A DNA stretch of 64,000 nt from positions 58,340 to 122,339 of the forward strand of contig NZ_VTTO01000018.1 of NCBI RefSeq assembly GCF_008364825.1, written 5' to 3'. Of this stretch, positions 11,828 to 20,193 are shown one piece after another; position 1 is the stretch's first letter; each line of letters starts with the position of its first letter. Position numbers and translations under genes: made by a program. The DNA is from Azospirillum sp. B21. Its GTDB lineage: Bacteria > Pseudomonadota > Alphaproteobacteria > Azospirillales > Azospirillaceae. Below the pieces are notes generated by a model. It saw only the letters and a program-made list of their open reading frames with translations. It was not told where the DNA came from and did not search any database.

Positions 11828-12105
11828 ATGGCGCGTATGGTATTTCTCAGCGATACGGAACGCTGCATCGAATGCAACGCCTGTGTCACCGCCTGCAAGA
11901 ACGAGCATGATCTGCCCTGGGGCATGAACCGCCGCCGCGTCGTGACGACCAGGGACGGCAAGCCGGGCGAGCGGTCCATTTCGATATCTGCATGCACTGT
12001 TCCGATCCGCCCTGCCTCGCGGCTTGCCCAGTGAACAGCATCTATCGAACCGTCGACGGGGTGGTTCTGCACGACAAGGACCGATGCATCGGCTGCACAC
12101 CGGCC
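11828..12105 (+). pseudogene. Broken formate dehydrogenase iron-sulfur (beta) subunit
   Basis: From ATG 11828 the frame encodes MARMVFLSDTERCIECNACV and DLPWGMNRRRVV, a close likeness to the start of FDH3-type 4Fe-4S beta subunits. Around 11985 the frame is lost by a small indel. It resumes in another frame with CMHCSDPPCLAACPVNSIYR and a CIGC motif, ending near 12105 where similarity stops without the remaining cysteine clusters. At least one frameshift plus 3' truncation makes this non-functional. No formate dehydrogenase alpha or gamma gene adjoins it. Confidence 0.8.
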
Positions 12106-12295
12106 GAGCGTCGCCGCCTGGCCGACTGCGGAGCGCTCACCCGCGGCGATCACGTGCTGCGTCACCGCGCCGTCCTCACCCGTCACCTCCACCATTAACC
12201 CGCCACTTCATCGCACACCCGGTTCGCTGCCTGCCGGACGCGCCGTATCATCCTCCCCCCAGGTTTGCGACGGTCTCTTGGGGAATTGCCGCCCT

Positions 12296-13693
12296 TCAGC
12301 GGAAGACGCGCGACAATGCGCCGTCGATGGCCGCGACGATGCGGTCGATGTCATCGGCGGTGGCGATCAACGCCGGGCTCAGGCACAGCGTGTTGTTCAG
12401 GCCGGGAAGCGAGCGGTTGGTGGCGCCGATGATGACGCCGTTCGCCATGCAGTCGGCGACCACCGCCTGCACCAGCCTCTCCTCCGCCGGTTCCTTCGTC
12501 GCCCGGTCCTGGACCAGTTCGACGCCGCAGAACAGCCCCTTGCCGCGCACGTCGCCCACGGCCTGGTGGCGCTCCGACAGCTCCCACAGGCCGGACATCA
12601 GCCGCTCCCCCATCGCCTGGGTGTTGGCGAGGAGATTTTCGTTTTCGATGATGCGCATGTTCTCCAGCGCCGCCGCCGGCCCGGCGACGCAGCCGCCGAA
12701 GGTCGAGATGTCGCGGAAGAAGGACATCGGGTCGGAGGGTTCGTCCTTGAACAGCTCGAAAATCCGCTCGGTCGTTACGGTGCAGGAAATCGCCGCATAG
12801 CCGGAAGCCACGCCCTTCGCCATGGTGACGAAGTCCGGCTGCACGCCGTAATGCTGGTAACCAAACCACGTGCCGGTGCGCCCGAGACCGCATACAACCT
12901 CGTCGATGTGCAGAAGCACCTCGTGGCGGCGGCAGATGTCCTGCACCTTCTCCCAATAGCCCTTGGGCGGGGTGATGACGCCGCCGCCTGCGGTGATCGG
13001 CTCCAGGCACAGCGCGCCGACCGTGTCGGGTCCCTCCCGCAGGATCACCGCTTCGATGGCGTCGGCGGCCAGCTCGCCGTAATTCTCCACCGCGCCGTAC
13101 TGGCTGCGGTATTCCAGGCAATGTGGCACCTCGACGAAGCCCTCGGGGAAGGGACCGAACTGGGCGCGGCGCTGTGCCTGCCCCGCCGCCGCCAGCGTGC
13201 CGAGCGTGGTGCCGTGATAGTCGCGCTCGCGGTAGAGGATCTTGGATTTGCGGCCGCCATGGTGCCGGTGCGCGATCTGGCGCACCATCTTGAACACCTT
13301 CTCGTTCGCCTCCGAACCGGAGTTCGAGTAATAGACCCGGCTCATCCCCGGCATCTTGCCGATCAGCTTTTCGGCGAAGCGGGCGCCGGCGATAGATCCG
13401 GCAGAGTTGGCGAAATAGTTCAGCTTGACCAGCTGGTCGCGCACCGCGTCGGCGATGCTGGCCCGGCCATAGCCGACATTCACCGTCCACACGCCGCCGG
13501 ACACGGCATCGAGATATTCACGCCCGGCGGCATCCCACACCCGCATTCCCTTGCCTTCGACAAAGATGCGCGGGTCGGCTGTTTCGAAGCCCTTGTGCTG
13601 GGTCAGATGGTGCCAGACATGGGCACGGTCGGCCTCGATCACATGTCGGATGTCGTTGACGCGTGACACGTCGTTCCGAAGGACGTCATCCAT
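12296..13693 (-). CDS. tpa: Taurine:pyruvate aminotransferase (class III, omega type)
   Basis: 465 residues, fold-type I class III aminotransferase. PLP motifs: GSEANEKVFKM, HIDEVVCGLGRTG with the conserved Asp, and the Schiff-base Lys at about 293 in MAKGVASGY. The N-terminal KGFE...VEGKGMRVWDAAG fits the Tpa group. The family transfers the taurine amino group to pyruvate giving sulfoacetaldehyde and L-alanine. Here it is last in a minus-strand cluster with a sulfoacetaldehyde reductase-like SDR, a TauE-like exporter and TauABC, the gene set known for taurine-nitrogen use in Chromohalobacter and Klebsiella. Other omega-aminotransferase substrates cannot be excluded from sequence alone. Confidence 0.82.
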   Translation of the reverse strand: MDDVLRNDVSRVNDIRHVIEADRAHVWHHLTQHKGFETADPRIFVEGKGMRVWDAAGREYLDAVSGGVWTVNVGYGRASIADAVRDQLVKLNYFANSAGSIAGARFAEKLIGKMPGMSRVYYSNSGSEANEKVFKMVRQIAHRHHGGRKSKILYRERDYHGTTLGTLAAAGQAQRRAQFGPFPEGFVEVPHCLEYRSQYGAVENYGELAADAIEAVILREGPDTVGALCLEPITAGGGVITPPKGYWEKVQDICRRHEVLLHIDEVVCGLGRTGTWFGYQHYGVQPDFVTMAKGVASGYAAISCTVTTERIFELFKDEPSDPMSFFRDISTFGGCVAGPAAALENMRIIENENLLANTQAMGERLMSGLWELSERHQAVGDVRGKGLFCGVELVQDRATKEPAEERLVQAVVADCMANGVIIGATNRSLPGLNNTLCLSPALIATADDIDRIVAAIDGALSRVFR

Positions 13694-13737
13694 CGGTCAT
13701 CTCCTAGGGGTCGGATGCGGTGCCGGTTACGGCGGGA

Positions 13738-14526
13738 TTAGGAAAGCGCGTCGCGGTGGATCTTGAACGGCGCCCAGGACTGGCTCACCGGCATGATCTC
13801 CACGCTGTTGATGTTGACATGCGGCGGTAGCGAGACCACCCAGCGCACCGTCTCGGCGATGTCCTCCGGCTGCAGCGGGTTGGCGCCGCCATAGAGCGCG
13901 TCATAGGCCGCCTTGTCGCCGCCGGTGCGCACCAGGGTGAATTCGCTTTCCGACAGACCCGGCTCGATGGAGGTCACGCGCACGCCCTGCGCCGACAGGT
14001 CGCAGCGCAGGCCCAGCGAGAACTGCTTCACGAAGGCCTTGGTGCCGCCATAGACGTTGCCGCCGGGATAGGGCCAGTTGGAGGCGACTGACGCGAGGTT
14101 GACGATCAGCCCGCGCCGGGCGATCAGCCGGTCCAGCAGCAGCCGGGTGATCGTCACCAGTCCGGTGACGTTGGTGTCGATCATGGTGCGCCACTGGTCC
14201 AGGTCGCAGTCCTGCGCCGCCCCGGTGCCGAGCGCCAGCCCGGCATTGTTGACCAGGACGGAGATGTCGGCGAAGGCGTCGGGCAGGGTGGCCAGCGCGG
14301 CGCGCGTCGCCTCCTCGTCCCGGATGTCGAAGCACAGCGGATGGACGACATCCGGGCCGCCCAGCGCCTCGACCAGGGCGTCCAGCCGGTCCCGGCGCCG
14401 GCCGGTGGCGACGATCCGCCAGCCTTCCGCCACCAGCCGCCGGGCGATGGCATCGCCGAAACCGGAAGTGGCGCCGGTGACGATCGCCGTTCCGGCCGTG
14501 GCGGTTTTCGGGGCGTTGTTCGACAT
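13738..14526 (-). CDS. isfD: Sulfoacetaldehyde reductase-like SDR (IsfD/YdfG type)
   Basis: 262 residues, classical short-chain dehydrogenase: cofactor motif TGATSGFGDA near residue 18, NNAG, catalytic Ser in NLASVASNW and YxxxK in YGGTKAF. The C-terminal EIMPVSQSWA is typical of the YdfG/IsfD clade. Start chosen at 14526 (RBS AGGAAAG eight bases upstream); it could extend to 14544. IsfD reduces sulfoacetaldehyde to isethionate with NADPH. The 14-base gap to the upstream exporter gene and the downstream Tpa support this specific role over the general YdfG serine/3-hydroxy acid dehydrogenase role. Confidence 0.78.
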   Translation of the reverse strand: MSNNAPKTATAGTAIVTGATSGFGDAIARRLVAEGWRIVATGRRRDRLDALVEALGGPDVVHPLCFDIRDEEATRAALATLPDAFADISVLVNNAGLALGTGAAQDCDLDQWRTMIDTNVTGLVTITRLLLDRLIARRGLIVNLASVASNWPYPGGNVYGGTKAFVKQFSLGLRCDLSAQGVRVTSIEPGLSESEFTLVRTGGDKAAYDALYGGANPLQPEDIAETVRWVVSLPPHVNINSVEIMPVSQSWAPFKIHRDALS

Positions 14527-14540
14527 CGTGTGATCTTTCC

Positions 14541-15296
14541 TCATGACGGAGTGGTGAAGCTCAGGCCAAGGGTGACGGCGGTTTGGATCAGGCCGGCCAC
14601 CGCCACGGCGAACAGGCCCCCGGAGGCCAGCCGCCGCCAGCCGTCGAAGCTGAGGCGGGCGGACAGCAGCCGGCCGGCGGCGAACCCGGCAAGCGTGGGA
14701 CCGATGAAGGTCGCCAGCAGCCCGACGACGCCGGGGTCGATGGCGCCCACCATGGCGCGCCCGGCGAGGCTCAGCGCGTCGACCGCGCCGAAGAAAACCG
14801 CCAGCGTGCCCTTGATGGTCCGCCGGTCCCGCCCGCCGGCCAGCAGCCATGCCGCGATCAGCGGCCCGCCGACGGCGAAGGCGGCAAGCAGTACGCCGAC
14901 AACGAAGGCGATGCCGGCCCCGATCACCCGGTGCCGCAGCCAGCGCGGCGGCTCGCGAACCAGGGCGACGCAGGCCGCCGCGAAGATCGTCACCGCGACC
15001 AGCACCCGCGAGGTTCCCTCATCGAGGCCGGCGGCGATCAGGCTGCCGCACAGCGCGCCGGCGAATCCCATCGCCAGCAGCAGCCCCGCCACCGTCCAAT
15101 CCACCCTCCCCTGGTCGCGGTCCAGCAGCAGGAAGCAGGTCAGCAGCAGGTCGCTGACCAGGATGAAGGGGATGCCGGCGGCGGGCGAGGGCAGGAACAG
15201 CAGCCCCAGCGCCGCGATCAGGGCGTATCCGAACCCCGTCACCCCGCGGAAGGCGGCGGCGAGGAAGGTCACGCCCCCGAAGAGGAGCATCGACAT
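14541..15296 (-). CDS. isfE: TauE/SafE-family membrane exporter, probable isethionate exporter
   Basis: 251 residues with about seven to eight hydrophobic segments in the two-repeat TauE/SafE pattern, including FRGVTGFGYALI near the N-terminus and AVGGPLIAAWLL in the middle. Family members export sulfonates or sulfite. In the taurine-nitrogen route the exporter removes isethionate so that only nitrogen is assimilated. It lies between tauC and the SDR gene, spaced 26 and 14 bases. No sulfoacetaldehyde acetyltransferase (xsc) or pta is nearby, which argues against carbon use of taurine and for export of the C2-sulfonate. Confidence 0.72.
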   Translation of the reverse strand: MSMLLFGGVTFLAAAFRGVTGFGYALIAALGLLFLPSPAAGIPFILVSDLLLTCFLLLDRDQGRVDWTVAGLLLAMGFAGALCGSLIAAGLDEGTSRVLVAVTIFAAACVALVREPPRWLRHRVIGAGIAFVVGVLLAAFAVGGPLIAAWLLAGGRDRRTIKGTLAVFFGAVDALSLAGRAMVGAIDPGVVGLLATFIGPTLAGFAAGRLLSARLSFDGWRRLASGGLFAVAVAGLIQTAVTLGLSFTTPS

Positions 15297-15322
15297 CGGA
15301 CCCGATACCTTCCCTCAGTGGC

Positions 15323-16207
15323 TCAGACCTTGCCCTTCCAGGGCACCAGACGGCGTTCCAGCCAGCGCATGCCGAATTCGAACAGGGCGGCGAAGGCGCC
15401 GATGACGAAGATCCCCATCAGCACGATGTCGGTGCGCAGGAAGTTGGAGGCATTCAGCACCATCTGTCCGATCCCGGTGGAGGCGGCGACCATCTCCGCG
15501 GCGACCAGCGTCGTCCAGCCCACCCCCATGCCGATCCGAAGGCCGACCAGGATGTCGGGCAAGGCCGCCGGCAGCACCACATGCACCACCACCTGCCAGC
15601 GGCTGGCGCCCAGCGCACGGGCGGCGTTGACCTGATCGGCCGCCGCCGCCGACACGCCGGCCCGGGCAGCCAACGCCACCGGGGCGAAGCAGGCGAAGAA
15701 GATCAGCAGGACCTTCGAGGTCTCGCCGATGCCGAACCAGATGATGACCAGCGGCAGATAGGCCAGCGGCGGCAGCGGCCGGTAGAATTCGATGAAGGGG
15801 TCGAGCGCGGCGCGCAAGGCGGGGCTCAGGCCCGTCGCCAGCCCCACCGGAATGCCAATCAGCGCCGCCAGCAGAAAGGCGCTGACCACACGCACCAGAC
15901 TCATGGCGATGTGCTCGGCCAGAGGCGCGCCGTCGATCCGCCCGTCCACCGCATCGAGGAAGGCCTGGAAGACCGTCCCGATCTTCGGCAGGAACAGCGG
16001 CTTGACCACGCCCTGGCCGGTCAGTGCCGCCCACAGCGCCAACGCCGCCAGGATGGCCGCCATGCTGATCAGCGCCGGCTGCGACCGGAATCCCTGCATC
16101 CGGCGGCGCAGCCGGTTCAACGGCACCATACCGGCCGGAATGCCGGCCAGACCGTCGGAGGACTTCGGCCGATCCGGGAGGATGGTTTCCGTGACGGTGG
16201 GTTTCAT
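15323..16207 (-). CDS. tauC: Taurine ABC transporter permease
   Basis: 294 residues, six predicted membrane segments and the EAA-type loop (VNAARALGASRWQVVVHVVLP), followed by VGLRIGMGVGWTTLVAAEMVAA, as in the TauC/SsuC permeases. The start at 16207 overlaps the tauB stop as ATGA, so it is translationally coupled to the ATPase. A longer frame runs into tauB and is not used. The cytoplasmic N-terminus is unusually long (about 45 residues before the first membrane helix). Confidence 0.88.
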   Translation of the reverse strand: MKPTVTETILPDRPKSSDGLAGIPAGMVPLNRLRRRMQGFRSQPALISMAAILAALALWAALTGQGVVKPLFLPKIGTVFQAFLDAVDGRIDGAPLAEHIAMSLVRVVSAFLLAALIGIPVGLATGLSPALRAALDPFIEFYRPLPPLAYLPLVIIWFGIGETSKVLLIFFACFAPVALAARAGVSAAAADQVNAARALGASRWQVVVHVVLPAALPDILVGLRIGMGVGWTTLVAAEMVAASTGIGQMVLNASNFLRTDIVLMGIFVIGAFAALFEFGMRWLERRLVPWKGKV

Positions 16208-17007
16208 GCGGCCTCTCCTGTGGCGGCGTCGCTGTGGCGGTCGCTGCGCTCGTGAATGAAGCCCAGGACCCGTTCGCGCATCGCGATGAAATCGGGGGAG
16301 GATTTGACCGACCGGGCATCCTGCCCGGCCAGAAAGCGTTGGCTGAAATCCAACGGGATCGTCTCGGCGATCCGGCCGGGGCGCGGGGTCATGATAATCA
16401 GCTTGGTGGCGAGGAAGATCGCCTCCTCCACCTCGTGGGTGATGAAGAAGGCCATCTTGCGCGTCTCCGCCCACACCCGCAGGATCAGCTCCTGGATCTG
16501 CTCGCGCGTGAAGGCATCGAGCGCGCCCAGCGGTTCGTCCATCAGCAGCATGCGCGGATCGGCGGCCAGCGCGCGGGCGATGCCGACGCGCTGCTGCATG
16601 CCGCCCGACAGCTCGTAGATCCGCTTGTCGGCAAAGGACGCAAGTCCGACCAGCTCCAGCATGCTGCGGGCGCGCCGGCCGCGTTCCGCCTTGCCCATGC
16701 CCTGCATCTTCAGTCCGAAGGCGACATTGTCGGCCACGCTCAGCCAGGGCATCAGGGCGTGGCGCTGGAACACCACGCCGCGGTCGGCCCCCGGCCCGGT
16801 GACCGGCTTGCCATCCAACAGGATTTCTCCGTCCGTCGGCGGCAGGAAGCCGGCGATGCAGGACAGCAGGGTGGTCTTGCCGCAGCCCGACGCGCCGAGC
16901 GCCACCACGAATTCCCCCGGTTCGATGGTCAGATCGACCCAGGACAAGGCGACGGTAGCGCTTTCCCCGCCGCCATACTGGACGCTGACATTGCGGACTT
17001 CGAGCAT
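16204..17007 (-). CDS. tauB: Taurine ABC transporter ATP-binding protein
   Basis: 267 residues: Walker A GASGCGKTT, signature LSGGMQQRVGIARAL, Walker B MLLMDEPLGALD, and switch His in FFITHEVEEA. PLDFSQRF and the long C-terminal tail match TauB/SsuB/NrtD-type importer ATPases. The start at 17007 is the first codon with the family N-terminus MLEVRNVSVQYGG. It partners the permease and periplasmic binding protein in the same operon. Confidence 0.9.
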   Translation of the reverse strand: MLEVRNVSVQYGGGESATVALSWVDLTIEPGEFVVALGASGCGKTTLLSCIAGFLPPTDGEILLDGKPVTGPGADRGVVFQRHALMPWLSVADNVAFGLKMQGMGKAERGRRARSMLELVGLASFADKRIYELSGGMQQRVGIARALAADPRMLLMDEPLGALDAFTREQIQELILRVWAETRKMAFFITHEVEEAIFLATKLIIMTPRPGRIAETIPLDFSQRFLAGQDARSVKSSPDFIAMRERVLGFIHERSDRHSDAATGEAA

Positions 17008-17054
17008 GGTTGGTTTCCCGGCTTGAGGGAGGGATGGAGCTGCGGGCCGGATCG

Positions 17055-18062
17055 TTACTTGGCCGCCGCCTTGACCACGTCGGCGGTCACGAAGGGGCCG
17101 TAATCGGGGGCCAGTTCGGTGACGCGGCCCTGGCTCTTCAGGAACTCGGCGGTCGATTTCAGCGCCTCCGCGGCGCCTCCGCCCAGCCACTCCTTCGACG
17201 CCTGCTCTTGCACGGTCAGGAAGCGGTAGGCGGCCAGCCCATCCGGCACGTCGGCCGGGGCCGCACCCGTCCATTTGGCGACGGCCGCCACCTGCGGCGA
17301 CCCGACGGTCCAGCTGTCCCCGGTCTTGGCGTAATCGGCATCGGCGGCGGCCAGCAGCTTGACGAAGGTCGTCATGAAGTCGGGGTTGGCGGCCATGAAG
17401 GCCTTGGTGGCAACGATGCCGTCGAAGGTCGCCTTGCCCTTCTTGGCGAAGTCGCCGGCACTGGCGATGACGGTACCGTTCTTCTTCGCGGCGGTCAGGA
17501 CCGGCGCCCAGATGAAGGTGGCGTCGATGTCGCCGCGCTCCCACGCCGCGGCGATTTCCGGCGGACGCATGTTCAGCAGCTTGACGTCCTTGCCCGACAA
17601 CCCAGCCTCCTGCAGCGCGTACATCAGCTGGTAGTGGGAAGTCGAAACGAAGGGTACGGCCACCGTCTTGCCTTTCAGGTCGGCGATGGACCTGATGCCG
17701 CTGCCGTTGCGGGCGACCAGTTGTTCGGCGTTGGCGATGTCGTCAAGGATCCAGAACAGCGTGATGGGAAGACCCTGCGAGGCCGCCGCGGCGATGGGGG
17801 AGGAGCCGGCTTCGCCGATATCGACGTTGCCGGACGACATGGCGCGGATCACGTCGCCGCCGCCGCCGAACTTCACCCATTTCACGGCATAGCCGGTCTT
17901 CTTCTCCAGCTCTCCGCTTTCCATCAGGACGCGGATGGGCGTCATCATGTCCTGATAGGCGAAGGTGACGGTCTTCTCCGCGGCCACGGCCGGGGCGGAG
18001 GCCCCGAACAGCGCGCCGATAGCGACGAAGGCGGTGGCGAGCAGGGTCTTGCTGAAGGTCAT
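17055..18062 (-). CDS. tauA: Taurine ABC transporter periplasmic binding protein
   Basis: 335 residues with a Sec signal peptide (MTFSKTLLATAFVAIGALFG, cleavage near AVA-AE). The mature part is an NMT1/SsuA-like binding protein: GDVIRAMSSGNVDIGEAGSSP and RPPEIAAAWERGDIDATFIWAPV are typical of TauA. It captures taurine in the periplasm and delivers it to TauBC. First gene of the minus-strand cluster, divergent from tauR. Confidence 0.88.
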   Translation of the reverse strand: MTFSKTLLATAFVAIGALFGASAPAVAAEKTVTFAYQDMMTPIRVLMESGELEKKTGYAVKWVKFGGGGDVIRAMSSGNVDIGEAGSSPIAAAASQGLPITLFWILDDIANAEQLVARNGSGIRSIADLKGKTVAVPFVSTSHYQLMYALQEAGLSGKDVKLLNMRPPEIAAAWERGDIDATFIWAPVLTAAKKNGTVIASAGDFAKKGKATFDGIVATKAFMAANPDFMTTFVKLLAAADADYAKTGDSWTVGSPQVAAVAKWTGAAPADVPDGLAAYRFLTVQEQASKEWLGGGAAEALKSTAEFLKSQGRVTELAPDYGPFVTADVVKAAAK

Positions 18063-18355
18063 GGCGGGGTCTCCGTCGAGGCCGGTCAATCCGATGCGAC
18101 CATTAGGACCCAGCCGCCGCCTCCGCCGAAAGGTCCAGATCCTCCCGGTTTGCGGCAGTGACTGGTCCGGCGCCCGAACTGCTGCCCCATCCCGCGCCAT
18201 GTGGCGCCTCTTTGGGCAGACGCCCGTCCGGTAACCATCCCGGCTGCCGCAACCAACGCCTTTCGGCCCTTCACCGGCCGGCACCCTTCTTGCTTTTCCG
18301 CATACCGGGGCACGCAGCCCGACGTTATGCCCTGGGAAAGAAGGACGGTTGCACC
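18063..18355. promoter_or_regulatory. tauA/tauR divergent promoter region
   Basis: 293 bases between the two start codons. It holds three GGACC/GGTCC cores: 18106-18110 (within TTAGGACCCAG), 18132-18136 (AGGTCCAG) and 18165-18169 (CTGGTCCG). MocR-type TauR proteins bind direct repeats containing a CTGGAC core in Rhodobacter. These cores resemble that loosely and are offered as candidate TauR sites only. No clear -35/-10 pair is visible. Confidence 0.35.
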
Positions 18356-19840
18356 ATGCAGATCGACACCGCCTGGCGGCTTCTTTTCGGCGGGATGGAG
18401 CGAGACCCGCAGGGATTGAGCGCGCGCGTGAGGGGGATCATCGCGGACGCCATTGAGACCGGCCTGCTGGCACCCGACATGCGGGTTCCCTCCAGCCGCA
18501 GCCTTGCCGAGGCGCTGGGAATCTCGCGCAACACCGTCAACGCCGCCTATCAGCATCTGATCGACGATGGGCTGCTGGTCGCGCGGGAGCGCAGCGGATG
18601 CTTCGTCGCCTCGTCGGACGACCGGCGGGGGGCGGAGCACACGGACGCCGGCATCGCGGCCGACAAGGCCGGCGGCTGGGCAGCGCGCTTCGCCATTCGG
18701 CCATCGCGTCTGCCGCAGATCACCAAGCCGCGCAACTGGATGGACTATCCCTATCCCTTTCTCTTCGGGCAGTTCGATCCCAGCCTGTTCCCGACCAACC
18801 CGTGGCGGGAGAGCGTGAAGGCGGCGTCCAGCGTGCAGGAGATCACCCGCTGGGCCCGCGACATGATCGATGACGACGACCCCGACCTGCTGGACCAGCT
18901 GCGCCACAAGGTTCTGCCCCGCCGCGGCATCTTCGCCGGTCCGGGGGAGATCATCATCACCATCGGTTCCCAACATGCGCTGTCGATGCTGGTCCAACTG
19001 CTGGTCGGCCGTGACACGCCGGTTGGAATCGAGAATCCGGGCTATCCCGACGTGCGCCACATGGTCGGCATCGCGACGGCGGACATGCGGCCGCTGACCT
19101 GCGACGGCTTCGGCGTCGTGCCGGATGCAGTTTTCGCAAGCCGCCGGGTCGCCTTCGTGACGGTGGGGCACCAGTGTCCGACCACCGCCGTCATGCCGAT
19201 CGGGCGGCGGCGCGCCCTGCTGGACGCCGCCGCCCGCCACGACGTCGTCCTGATCGAGGACGATTACGAATCCGACTTGTCGGTGGAAGGGGATGCCGAT
19301 CTCCCCTGCCTGAAGAGCCTCGACCGGGTGGACCGGGTGATCTACACCGGCAGCTTCTCCAAGATTCTGGCACCGGGACTCCGCATCGGCTACGTCGTGG
19401 CGCCAAAGCCGGTGATTGACGAGTTGCGCGTCCTGCGACGCCTGATGCTGCGCCATCCGCCGACCAACAACCAGCGCAGCCTCGCCACCTTCATCCAGCT
19501 CGGCCATTACCGGCAGCATCTGCGCCGGACCGCGACCGTGCTGGAGGAGCGGGCCGCGCGGATTGCCGACCTGCTGCCGGAGCTTCTGCCCGGCTGCCGC
19601 TTCCGCCGCGATTTCGGCGCGAAAAGCTTTTGGGTTGAGGGTCCTCCCGACCTGGACAGCCGCGATCTGGTTCGCAGGGCGCGCGACCAGGGCGTTCTGA
19701 TCGAGGCCGGTGACATCTTCTTCCTCGATCCGGCAGAGGGCCGCCGCTTTTTCCGGCTCGGCTTCACCTCCATCGCCACGCACCGGATCGAACCGGGACT
19801 GCGCCGTCTGAGCGCCCTGCTGCGGAACGAGGCTGTCTAG
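18356..19840 (+). CDS. tauR: MocR-family transcriptional regulator TauR (GntR HTH plus aminotransferase-like domain)
   Basis: 494 residues. An N-terminal GntR winged helix (about 20-85) contains RVPSSRSLAEALGISRNTVN. A C-terminal fold-type I aminotransferase-like domain has PLP-site motifs HQCPTT, IEDDYESDL and the Schiff-base Lys 336 in GSFSKILAPGLRIGY. Start chosen at 18356, where the family N-terminus MQIDTAWRLLFGG begins; an upstream in-frame start at 18158 lacks similarity. Its divergent position to tauABC-isfED-tpa matches TauR of Rhodobacter, which uses PLP and activates tau/tpa genes in response to taurine. Confidence 0.85.
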   Translation: MQIDTAWRLLFGGMERDPQGLSARVRGIIADAIETGLLAPDMRVPSSRSLAEALGISRNTVNAAYQHLIDDGLLVARERSGCFVASSDDRRGAEHTDAGIAADKAGGWAARFAIRPSRLPQITKPRNWMDYPYPFLFGQFDPSLFPTNPWRESVKAASSVQEITRWARDMIDDDDPDLLDQLRHKVLPRRGIFAGPGEIIITIGSQHALSMLVQLLVGRDTPVGIENPGYPDVRHMVGIATADMRPLTCDGFGVVPDAVFASRRVAFVTVGHQCPTTAVMPIGRRRALLDAAARHDVVLIEDDYESDLSVEGDADLPCLKSLDRVDRVIYTGSFSKILAPGLRIGYVVAPKPVIDELRVLRRLMLRHPPTNNQRSLATFIQLGHYRQHLRRTATVLEERAARIADLLPELLPGCRFRRDFGAKSFWVEGPPDLDSRDLVRRARDQGVLIEAGDIFFLDPAEGRRFFRLGFTSIATHRIEPGLRRLSALLRNEAV

Positions 19841-19910
19841 CAGGCTGCTGAGAAACGCCCTTCCCGTCGCGGCTTGGTTGTGATTCGCTGGCCTGACGGC
19901 GGTCAGGCGA

Positions 19911-20050
19911 GGCATCCGCTGCGGGCGATCCGGTTTGGCACCCGACGGTGTTCACCAGGAACCGCGATCGCTTGTTCGCTGGCGAGGTGGCCGGAGCCTT
20001 TCAGAGCTTCCGGCCCAAAGACGGGGCGACCCGGACCAGAAAGCTGGTGC
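19911..20050 (+). pseudogene. Micro-remnant of an IS5-type transposase with two internal deletions
   Basis: Three short stretches of one transposase type lie in order: HPLRAIR (from 19911), VWHPTVFTRNRDRLFAGEVA (about 19940-19999) and SFRPKDG (about 20005-20030). In intact members, these motifs are separated by many residues. Here they are nearly adjacent, with a frame change after the first, so two internal deletions have removed most of the gene. No inverted repeats were identified. Confidence 0.6.
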
Positions 20051-20193
20051 ACATTCTTGCGGCCGAATCCGCCCCGCTGCAACAAGGTCCCCATAAATAT
20101 CATCTCGCGCCTGCCGGCAAACTTTGCAGCAGAGCCCCTGACGGAACCCGCGCTCCTCTGCTGGCTACGTTTGATGATGAGGGGCAGACGTCA

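Noticed and set aside
12278..13666. Plus-strand frame of 462 codons opposite tpa
   Set aside because: Complement of an aminotransferase with intact PLP motifs; no start context and no motifs of its own.
18158..18355. 66-codon N-terminal extension of TauR
   Set aside because: It would cover the divergent promoter and has no similarity to MocR proteins, which start with the GntR winged helix.
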